Source: Anaeromyxobacter dehalogenans
Lineage (GTDB): Bacteria > Myxococcota_A > UBA9042 > DTJE01
NCBI GenBank assembly: GCA_020722625.1
Contig: DYKK01000249.1
Location: 1-5,131 of the forward strand
Reading direction: 5' to 3'
DNA length: 5,131 nt
In this document: positions 1-5,131 of the stretch, piece by piece
Layout of the letters: every line of letters begins with the position of its first letter
Position numbering within the stretch: the first letter of the stretch is position 1
Program-made: the position numbers and the translations under genes
The notes under the pieces: model-generated
Told to the model about the DNA's origin: nothing
The model's input: the letters and a program-made list of their open reading frames with translations, nothing else
The model's database searches: none

Positions 1-35
1 ACCCCCCGACACCGCCGCTGGCGTTCCGCGGACCC

Positions 36-65
36 ATTGTAGATAATCGTGGAAGATTTTGACAA
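36..65 (-). promoter_or_regulatory. Candidate sigma70-type promoter reading leftward
   Basis: On the minus strand TTGTCA (complement of 60-65) is followed after 18 bases by TACAAT (complement of 36-41), each matching 5 of 6 consensus positions. Transcription would start near base 29 and leave the window, which would suit a divergent neighbour that cannot be seen. The same A/T-rich patch carries a perfect forward -35 hexamer TTGACA at 59-64, but no acceptable -10 lies 16-18 bases downstream (around 81-88), so a forward promoter is less supported. This rests on sequence matching only; the organism's promoter consensus is unknown. Confidence 0.25.
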
Positions 66-80
66 GGGGGCCTCTCATTT

Positions 81-101
81 CGGATTGCGGATTGCGGATT
101 G
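81..101. repeat. Three perfect tandem copies of CGGATTG
   Basis: The heptamer CGGATTG occurs three times head to tail without mismatch (81-87, 88-94, 95-101). It sits in the non-coding leader about 100 bases before the GH57 start codon. It could be a short tandem repeat generated by slippage, a member of a dispersed intergenic repeat family, or an array of binding sites for a regulator. A 7-bp period is shorter than a helical turn, which makes cooperative binding of one protein per unit less likely. Its copy number elsewhere in the genome cannot be judged from here. Confidence 0.85.
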
Positions 102-184
102 AAGTCGCAAACCCGCGCGGTGAGATGGCGGTGAATGAGGATCCGCGGCAAAGGCAATGGGTTCGATGGGTTGTGAAATCTGAC

Positions 185-190
185 AGGGGA
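185..190 (+). promoter_or_regulatory. Shine-Dalgarno site of the GH57 gene
   Basis: AGGGGA lies 8 bases before the ATG at 199, good spacing for a near-consensus purine-rich site. An in-frame TGA at 181-183 directly precedes it and no other start codon lies between, so the ATG at 199 is the most upstream possible start in this frame. It is also the one that yields a signal peptide. Confidence 0.7.
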
Positions 191-198
191 TCTGGGTC

Positions 199-270
199 AT
201 GAAAGGACTCCTTTCTTTGGTGGCGTACCTGGGATTTCTGTGGGCCGGATTTCTGTGTCCGGGGGCGTGC
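199..270 (+). other. Signal peptide, probably type II (lipoprotein)
   Basis: Residues 1-24 have one Lys (position 3), a hydrophobic stretch at about 4-19, and the end PGAC followed by three glycines. Cys24 with Gly at +1 to +3 resembles lipoproteins of Myxococcota and relatives. The lipobox is poor, however, because position -3 is Pro21 instead of Leu or a similar residue, and a second Cys at position 20 follows Gly-Phe-Leu. Lipid attachment is therefore an inference; secretion through Sec is better supported. There is no Asp at +2 to signal inner-membrane retention, so an outer-membrane or surface location is plausible. Confidence 0.7.
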
Positions 271-3200
271 GGCGGGGGTGAGTGGGGGGTGACGGCCGGG
301 GACCGGACCGGGAACGGGTTCCCCGAGGGTCCCGGCGAGTTCTCTGGACCGGACGCGGCCGGGTCGGACGGCGCGGCCCCGGGCGAATTCCCGGCGGACG
401 CGTGGACGAACCCCGATCCGGGGGGGGACAGGACAGGGGCGGACATCGAGCCCCCCGAGGACCCGGGCCGGGACGCGGTCGATCCGGGGGGACCCGACGC
501 GGGTCCCGACACCACGCCGCCGCAGGTCGTGTCGGCCTTTTCCGCGGACGGGAAGGGCGTGACGGTGCGCTTCTCGGAGCCGGTGGACCCGGGGTCCGCG
601 TCGGAGCCCGGGCACTACACGGTCAAGGGGAGCGACAACTCGATCCTGCCGGTGACGGCCGCCGTGCCGTCCGGGGCCTTCGTGACCCTCACCCTGGACC
701 CCAAGGCCGCGATCAACCCGGCCCTCACGTACACGGTCTATGTGGCGGGCGTGACGGACCTCGCGGGCCACGAGGTGGACCCCAAGGCGAAGTCCGCGAA
801 GGTCAAGCGGTCCGTCTATCTGGCCCTGGTCTGGCACCAGCACCAGCCGACCTACCTGGACGTGGCCAGGGACGAGCTGTCCGGGCCGTGGGTGAGAAAG
901 CACGCGGTCAAGGACTACTACGACATGGTCGCGATCCTGGCCGACCACCCCGAGGTCCACGTCACGGTGAACCTGACGGCGGTCCTGCTGACGCAGTTGC
1001 TCGACTACTACGTGGCGCGGCTGGGACCCTACGTGGACACGGCGGCGAACCGGGTGGACGAGGTTGCGTTCCTCGCGGCGTGGCGCGGCCGGACCGACCC
1101 GTGGGTGGACCTCCTGCTCGACGACACGCCCGACCCCGAGGGGAAGGTCGCGGCGAAGCCCACGGACCGGCAACTGGAGTTGTTCTACAACGCCCCGTGG
1201 TCGTGCCTGTCCACGTCGGACGCGATGATGGCGTTCTTCCCGGAATACAAGGCTTTGCGGGACCGGGCCCCCGTGACCTACACGCACGACGACCTCCTGC
1301 TGCTGAAGGTCCTGTTCGAGGTCGCGTGGTTCGACCCGGACTTCCTGAACGGCCCCGTGACGATGCCGGACGGGAGCGTCGTGGACCTGTCGAACGTCGT
1401 GAAGAAGGACGTCGCCGGGCGCTTCACCCTGGCCGTGCCGCCCTCCGAGGACCTGGCGAACCGGCTGGTCGCCGAAGAATACAAGGTCATGAAAAACGTG
1501 GTGGCCGTACACAAGGCCCTGCGGTTCGACCCTGCGGCGTGCGCCTCGGGCGGGTCGTGCGCCGGGCAGGTCGAGTTGACGACCACGCCGTTCTATCACC
1601 CCATCCTGCCGCTGATCCACGATTCCGACCTGGCGAAGAAGGTCCAGCCGTTCGACACCATGCCCGAGCGATTCCGGGAACCCGAGGACGCCCGCGCGCA
1701 CGTGGTCAAGGGGGTGCGGTACTTCCAGGACCTGTTCGGGGCCCCGCCGCTCGGGATGTGGCCCGGCGAGGGGAGCGTGGCCGAGGAGGTCGTGTCGGCC
1801 TTCGTGGACGCGGGGGTGCGGTGGGTGGCCACGGACAAGGACGTGCTGCTGAACACGCTGGACAAGATGGGGCAATCCGCGCCGCCGTGCGCGCACTGCC
1901 GGCCGTACCGGCTGGACGCGGACACCGTGGGCGGGGGCGGGGGCGGGCAAGCGGACGAGATGGCGATCGTGTTCCGGGACACGGGGCTGTCGAACAACCT
2001 CGGGTGGTCCTACCAGCCGATGTGGGGGCAGGTCGCCGCCCAGGACTTCCTGAAGAACCTGTTGAACATGGCGCCCGCCTTCGGGGGGCCGGACCGCCTG
2101 GTGACCGTGGTCCTCGACGGCGAGAACCCCTGGGAGTCGTACGTGAAGGAGCAGGACGGCAAGGGGTTCCTGCGCGCCCTGTACCGCGCCCTGAACGACG
2201 CGGCGGTGATGGGCGAGGTGGTCCCGGTCTCGGTCGCGGAGTACCTGCTCGGCAACCCGACCCGGGCGATCCCGGCGCACCCGGTGCACGACCTGCCGGA
2301 ACTCGAGCCCTTGCAACCGGGCTCCTGGATCGGCGGGGACTTCGCGATCTGGATCGGGGAGCCCGAGGAGAACGCGGCCTGGGGATACCTGTCGCAGGCC
2401 CGCAAGGCCCTGACCGCGAGCGGGATCGTGCGCCCGGACCCCGCGGCGCCGGCGCCCGAGGAGGGGGCGTCCCTCGCCTACCAGGCGTGGCGGGCCTACG
2501 AGGAGATGTACGCGGCCGAGGGGAGCGACTGGTTCTGGTGGTACGGCGCGGACATGACGAGCCCGGCCAACGACGACACCCCCTTCGATGCCGCGTTCCG
2601 CTCGCACCTGGTCGGGATGTACCAGGCCATGAACGCGGCCCTGTCCTTGCAAGGCAAGCCCCCGGTCACGGTCCCGGACTTCCCTCCCCTGGTGCAGGCC
2701 AGGCAGAAGGCCCCGACCGGCCCCTTCACGGCCCCGCCGGTCCTGGACGGGCAGGTCGCGCCGTCGGAGGCCTGGGTGTCCGAGGGCGGGCTGTTCTACG
2801 ACAACGATTCCGGCAGCATGGCGAATCCCCTGGACGACATCGCCTCGGTCTATTACGGATACACGGCGGACCGGTTCTACTGCGCCCTCACGTTCAACCT
2901 GGACCTGAACCAGAAGGCGCAGACCCCCTACGCGGTGTCTCTGTACTTCTCGCACAAGCACATCCTGGACCCGAAGACCGGGCAGTTCGAGCAGGACCCG
3001 ATGAACCAGACGGACCGATACGGCCGGGACCTGTCGTTCCTGACCGGCGGGGCCGCGCGGGAGGTGCGGGTGGACTTTTCGCAAAAGCCCCCGGCCGTCG
3101 GGGTCTTCCAGGCGGACGGCTCGGGCGGGTGGGTCCCGGCCGGATCCGGGAACGTCCAGGTGGGAGGCCCGGCCGCGAGCGGGGGGAAGGCCCTGGAGTT

Positions 3201-3783
3201 CTCGATTCCGTTCGCGTCGCTCGGGCTTGCGCTCGGGGACCCGCTCGAGTTCCTGGCGGTCACGGGGGACCAGACGGGCGGGCGCGACCGCGCCCCGAAC
3301 CTGACCGGCAAGATGGTGTTCGAGGACGTGACCAACCTCGTCTATGTCGCGTTCGAGGTGGACGTGACCGGCTCCCAGGTGGCGCTCGACACCTACGGCC
3401 CGATCAAGAACCCGCCGCAGCCCAAGGGGAAGGGGATCGTCTATGTCGCGGGAAACCAGGACAAGCTCGCCAACTGGATCCCGAACAAGGTCGCGTTGCG
3501 GGACGACGGGGTCGCGCCGGACCTCGCAGCCGGGGACGGGGTCTGGTCGGGCGTGTTCGGGTTCATGCCGGGGACCCTCCTGCGCTACAAGTACACGATC
3601 GGCATCCCGACGGACGAGGGGACGTGGTCCGGGACCGAGGAGTTCCCCCTGACCGAGCGCGGCTTCGATGTCACCAAGGACCCCTCGTGCAAGAAGATGA
3701 AGGTGCGCGACGTCTTCGCGGACCGGCCGCAGCCGAGCGGGACCCTGGGCCCCAAGAGCACGCTCGACGCGTGCGTACCGTGA
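199..3783 (+). CDS. Exported GH57 glycoside hydrolase (amylopullulanase/alpha-amylase type), putative lipoprotein
   Basis: This 1194-residue enzyme probably hydrolyses alpha-glucans such as starch, glycogen or pullulan outside the cytoplasm. Residues 1-24 form a signal peptide with a possible lipidation Cys24. Residues 25-103 are an Asp/Pro/Gly linker. Residues 104-203 are an SbsA-type Ig-like domain (VRFSEPVD at 123, VTDLAGH at 185). GH57 spans about 206-815: HQHQP at 213-217; ELTTTPFYHP from Glu459; MWPGEGS at 520-526 with predicted nucleophile Glu524; FRDTGLS at 592-598; LDGENPWE at 639-646 with predicted acid/base Asp640; GSWI at 708 and WIG at 718; DWFWWYG at 777-783. Residues ~844-1050 resemble a DOMON/CBM9 or glucodextranase C-terminal beta domain (ALEFSIPFASLG at 998). 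Residues ~1050-1160 look like a CBM20-type starch-binding fold (Trp1093, Trp1116, RYKY at 1129, Trp1143). GH57 identity is firm from the conserved regions; exact specificity (alpha-amylase, pullulanase or branching) cannot be fixed by eye. It may be co-transcribed with the transporter 18 bases downstream. Confidence 0.93.
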   Translation: MKGLLSLVAYLGFLWAGFLCPGACGGGEWGVTAGDRTGNGFPEGPGEFSGPDAAGSDGAAPGEFPADAWTNPDPGGDRTGADIEPPEDPGRDAVDPGGPDAGPDTTPPQVVSAFSADGKGVTVRFSEPVDPGSASEPGHYTVKGSDNSILPVTAAVPSGAFVTLTLDPKAAINPALTYTVYVAGVTDLAGHEVDPKAKSAKVKRSVYLALVWHQHQPTYLDVARDELSGPWVRKHAVKDYYDMVAILADHPEVHVTVNLTAVLLTQLLDYYVARLGPYVDTAANRVDEVAFLAAWRGRTDPWVDLLLDDTPDPEGKVAAKPTDRQLELFYNAPWSCLSTSDAMMAFFPEYKALRDRAPVTYTHDDLLLLKVLFEVAWFDPDFLNGPVTMPDGSVVDLSNVVKKDVAGRFTLAVPPSEDLANRLVAEEYKVMKNVVAVHKALRFDPAACASGGSCAGQVELTTTPFYHPILPLIHDSDLAKKVQPFDTMPERFREPEDARAHVVKGVRYFQDLFGAPPLGMWPGEGSVAEEVVSAFVDAGVRWVATDKDVLLNTLDKMGQSAPPCAHCRPYRLDADTVGGGGGGQADEMAIVFRDTGLSNNLGWSYQPMWGQVAAQDFLKNLLNMAPAFGGPDRLVTVVLDGENPWESYVKEQDGKGFLRALYRALNDAAVMGEVVPVSVAEYLLGNPTRAIPAHPVHDLPELEPLQPGSWIGGDFAIWIGEPEENAAWGYLSQARKALTASGIVRPDPAAPAPEEGASLAYQAWRAYEEMYAAEGSDWFWWYGADMTSPANDDTPFDAAFRSHLVGMYQAMNAALSLQGKPPVTVPDFPPLVQARQKAPTGPFTAPPVLDGQVAPSEAWVSEGGLFYDNDSGSMANPLDDIASVYYGYTADRFYCALTFNLDLNQKAQTPYAVSLYFSHKHILDPKTGQFEQDPMNQTDRYGRDLSFLTGGAAREVRVDFSQKPPAVGVFQADGSGGWVPAGSGNVQVGGPAASGGKALEFSIPFASLGLALGDPLEFLAVTGDQTGGRDRAPNLTGKMVFEDVTNLVYVAFEVDVTGSQVALDTYGPIKNPPQPKGKGIVYVAGNQDKLANWIPNKVALRDDGVAPDLAAGDGVWSGVFGFMPGTLLRYKYTIGIPTDEGTWSGTEEFPLTERGFDVTKDPSCKKMKVRDVFADRPQPSGTLGPKSTLDACVP
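261..301 (+). other. Cluster of four G-tracts just after the start codon
   Basis: G-runs at 261-265, 274-278, 284-289 and 298-301 are separated by 8, 5 and 8 bases. The longer gaps slightly exceed the usual 7-base loop limit, so this is only a loose G-quadruplex candidate. It lies on the mRNA-sense strand 60-100 bases after the ATG, where RNA structure could affect early elongation. It may be just a by-product of GGG codon use in the Gly-rich linker. Confidence 0.35.
271..507 (+). other. Low-complexity Asp/Pro/Gly linker segment of the GH57 protein
   Basis: Residues 25-103 are almost wholly Gly, Pro, Asp, Ala and Glu, with no predicted fold. They would hold the Ig-like and catalytic domains away from the membrane anchor. 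The coding sequence is G-rich, with runs of six G at 284-289 and eight G at 420-427. Such acidic, repetitive spacers after the lipid-bearing Cys are common in surface lipoproteins of high-GC deltaproteobacterial lineages. Confidence 0.8.
1929..1947 (+). other. Canonical G-quadruplex motif with single-C loops
   Basis: Four G-tracts of 3, 5, 5 and 3 bases (1929-1931, 1933-1937, 1939-1943, 1945-1947) are separated by single C residues, which fits the strict G3+ N1-7 pattern with the most stable loop length. It is on the coding strand, so it would also be present in the mRNA. It encodes the six-glycine run at residues 578-583, which lies in the catalytic domain between the Glu524 and FRD592 motifs. 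Alternating GGC/GGG codons make it a GGCGGG tandem repeat of about three units, so slippage in six-base steps would change glycine number without shifting frame. Confidence 0.75.
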
Positions 3784-3785
3784 CG

Positions 3786-3791
3786 AGCAGG
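3786..3791 (+). promoter_or_regulatory. Weak Shine-Dalgarno site of the AtoE-family gene
   Basis: AGCAGG lies in the 18-base gap after the TGA of the GH57 gene and ends 10 bases before the ATG at 3802. The match and spacing are mediocre, so translation may depend partly on ribosomes arriving from the upstream gene. The alignment of the encoded N-terminus with AtoE supports this ATG as the start. Confidence 0.4.
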
Positions 3792-3801
3792 TCTCGACCC
3801 C

Positions 3802-5131
3802 ATGTTGAACCGTGTCGCGACCATCTTTGTGAACCTCATGCAGCGGTGGATGCCGGACCCGTTCTTGTTCGCGGTCCTGCTGACGTTCGTGGCGGTCGGG
3901 GTCGGCGTGGGGCTGCGTCCCGGCGAGTCCTTCGGCCTGCTCGGGGCCTGGGCCGACGGGCTCTTCCGCATCCTGCCCTTCGCGATGCAGATGGTCCTGA
4001 TCCTGGTGACGGGCCACGCGCTCGCGAACGCCCCGAGCGTGCGCCGGGCCCTCGGGCGCCTCGCGTCCTGGCCGCGCACGCCGGCGCACGCGGTGGTCGT
4101 GGTCCTGCTCGGGGCCGCGGCCGGGTCCCTGCTGAACTGGGGCTTCGGGCTCGTGGTCGGGGCGGTCCTGGCGCGGGCGGTCGCGATGCGCGTGCGGGGC
4201 GCGGACTACGGGCTCCTGGTCGCGGCCGCCTACTCGGGGTTCCTGATCTGGGAGTCCGGGCTGTCGTCGTCCATCGCCCTGATCTCGGCCACGCCTGGAA
4301 GCCCGATGAACTTCGCCGAGAAGATCGGCGGCGCGGCCTTGCCGCTGTCCGCCACGCTGTTGACCCCGATGAACCTCGTGCCGGTCGCGGTGACGCTGGT
4401 CGCGCTCCCGCTGGTGTTCGTGCGGATGCAGCCCCGAGCGGGACAGGTCCGCCCGGCCCCGGAGGGGCCCGAGGACGAGGCGCCGGCCCCGGACTGCGGG
4501 GCGGTCTGGACCCCGGCCCACCGCCTCGAGGAGGCGAGGCCCGTGTCGTGGCTTTGCGGGGGCCTCGCGCTCGCGGGGCTCGCCGCGCGCCTCGCGGCCG
4601 GCGGGCCCTTCGATATCAATGCCGTGATCCTGGCGATGCTGGGGCTCGGCGTGTGGCTGCACCGCACGCCCATGAACTACGTGCGCGCGGTGAACGCGGC
4701 CGCGCGCACGGTCGGGCCGCTTCTGATCCAGTACCCGCTGTACGGTGGGATCCAGGGGGTCCTGGAGGCGAGCGGGGCCGCCGCGGCCCTCGCGGGGTTC
4801 TTCGTGAGGTTGTCGTCGGCCTGGACCCTCCCCTTCTGGTCGTACGTCGCCTCGTGCATCCTGAACTTCTTCGTCCCCTCGGGCGGGGGGCACTGGGTCG
4901 TGCAGGGGCCGATCGTGGCCGAGGCCGCGAGGGCGCTTCAGGCCTCGCAGGCCGCGACCGCGATGGGCGTGGCCTTCGGGGACCAGGTCGCCAACATGGT
5001 GCAGCCGTTCTGGGCCCTCCCACTGCTGGCGGTCGCGGGGCTGTCGGTCCGCGAGATCATGGGGTACTGCGTGGTCTCCTTCGCGGTGGGATTCGCCGTG
5101 TTCGGCGCGGCGCTCCTCGTGTTCCCTTCCT
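3802..5131 (+). CDS. atoE: AtoE-family short-chain fatty acid transporter, 3' end cut by window edge
   Basis: The reading frame is open from the ATG at 3802 to the window edge, giving 443 residues with no stop. E. coli AtoE is about 440 residues, so only a few residues are likely missing. This is an inner-membrane polytopic protein of the short-chain fatty acid transporter family (TIGR00366/PF02667), thought to carry butyrate or acetoacetate. Seen, and matching AtoE from memory: RWMPDPFLFA at 15-24, QMVLILVTGHALA at 63-75, NWGFGLVVGA at 112-121, ATPGSP at 163-168, RLEEAR at 241-246, HRTPMNYVRA at 287-296, PSGGGHWVVQGP at 359-370, QPFWALP at 401-407 and REIMGYC at 417-423. Residues ~210-246 form a polar Pro/Glu/Asp-rich loop between the hydrophobic halves. 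Where E. coli has WGGGFSGS, this protein has WESGLSSS (150-157), placing Glu151 in a normally uncharged position. No ato genes (CoA transferase, thiolase) are visible, so substrate and direction are unproven. Confidence 0.92.
   Translation, partial: MLNRVATIFVNLMQRWMPDPFLFAVLLTFVAVGVGVGLRPGESFGLLGAWADGLFRILPFAMQMVLILVTGHALANAPSVRRALGRLASWPRTPAHAVVVVLLGAAAGSLLNWGFGLVVGAVLARAVAMRVRGADYGLLVAAAYSGFLIWESGLSSSIALISATPGSPMNFAEKIGGAALPLSATLLTPMNLVPVAVTLVALPLVFVRMQPRAGQVRPAPEGPEDEAPAPDCGAVWTPAHRLEEARPVSWLCGGLALAGLAARLAAGGPFDINAVILAMLGLGVWLHRTPMNYVRAVNAAARTVGPLLIQYPLYGGIQGVLEASGAAAALAGFFVRLSSAWTLPFWSYVASCILNFFVPSGGGHWVVQGPIVAEAARALQASQAATAMGVAFGDQVANMVQPFWALPLLAVAGLSVREIMGYCVVSFAVGFAVFGAALLVFPS

Larger units (their letters stand above)
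1..198. other. Non-coding leader upstream of the GH57 gene
   Basis: No convincing gene lies here. All three forward frames entering from the left edge close within about 60 bases (TAG at 40-42, TAA at 44-46, TGA at 60-62), so at most the last dozen or so codons of an upstream gene could be present, and none of the short peptides is recognisable. The stretch is more A/T-rich than the rest of the window, especially 36-65 and 74-111, as expected of an intergenic region. It holds a tandem 7-bp repeat, a weak divergent promoter candidate, a direct repeat ATGGGTT at 157-163 and 166-172, and the ribosome binding site of the next gene. I found no hairpin followed by a T-run, so no intrinsic terminator for an upstream gene. 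Confidence 0.75.

Noticed and set aside
1..62. Possible 3' end of an upstream gene entering from the left edge
   Set aside because: Each frame gives fewer than 20 residues before a stop, none recognisable, so a gene end cannot be supported.
157..183. Eight-codon leader ORF (MGSMGCEI) ending just before the GH57 ribosome binding site, containing the ATGGGTT direct repeat
   Set aside because: Very short, with only a weak AAGG upstream and no run of regulatory codons or attenuator hairpins; chance is sufficient.
75..515. Minus-strand open frame of 146 codons across the leader and linker
   Set aside because: It is Pro/Ser/Gly low complexity, overlaps the tandem repeat and the well-supported GH57 N-terminus, and has no recognisable domain; it is a shadow of GC-rich coding DNA.
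1278..3335. Several minus-strand open frames of 77-135 codons inside the GH57 gene
   Set aside because: All are antisense to strongly conserved GH57 motifs and have Arg/Ser/Pro-rich compositions typical of shadow frames in high-GC DNA.
3340..3450. Exact 12-base repeat GTCTATGTCGCG at 3340-3351 and 3439-3450
   Set aside because: Both copies encode Val-Tyr-Val-Ala in beta strands with the same preferred codons; coding convergence explains it better than a mobile or regulatory repeat.
3443..3652. Plus-strand 69-codon open frame in another frame of the GH57 gene
   Set aside because: It is Arg/Ser/Thr-rich, with no domain, and lies within the CBM20-like coding region.
3585..5023. Minus-strand open frames opposite the transporter, up to 164 codons
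   Set aside because: The plus strand here encodes an almost full-length AtoE homologue with many conserved motifs; the antisense frames are Arg/Pro/Ser-rich shadows.

Overview
This window is very G+C-rich. By eye the two genes are heavily biased to G/C at third positions, with unusually frequent GGG glycine codons, while the first ~200 bases are visibly more A/T-rich. I see two genes, both on the + strand, and no RNA gene, insertion sequence, integrase, CRISPR array or defence gene. The most likely source is a Gram-negative, high-GC bacterium of the Myxococcota/Deltaproteobacteria kind. The reasons are a putative lipoprotein with Gly residues right after the candidate lipid-bearing Cys, a long Asp/Pro/Gly linker ending in DTTPP, and an SbsA-type Ig-like domain, an arrangement I associate with those groups. 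This placement is inference, not proof.

Layout: 1-198 is non-coding leader with a triple 7-bp tandem repeat (81-101), a weak divergent promoter candidate (36-65) and a Shine-Dalgarno-like site (185-190). 199-3783 encodes a 1194-residue exported, probably lipid-anchored, glycoside hydrolase family 57 (GH57) enzyme of the amylopullulanase/alpha-amylase type. Its domain order is signal peptide, acidic Pro/Gly linker, Ig-like domain, GH57 catalytic domain with all hallmark motifs, DOMON/CBM9- or glucodextranase-C-like beta domain, CBM20-like starch-binding-type domain, and a short Cys-containing tail. After 18 bases, 3802 to the window edge encodes an AtoE-family short-chain fatty acid transporter. 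It has 443 visible residues and no stop before the edge, so only the last few residues are probably missing.

The close spacing suggests co-transcription. A possible link is surface alpha-glucan breakdown coupled to movement of short-chain fatty acids across the inner membrane, but only gene adjacency supports this.

I do not see a convincing undescribed multi-gene system. The most distinctive items are the multidomain exported GH57 architecture, a textbook G-quadruplex motif inside its catalytic-domain coding sequence (1929-1947) that encodes a hexaglycine, extra cysteine pairs in the enzyme, and the unusual GH57-AtoE pairing.
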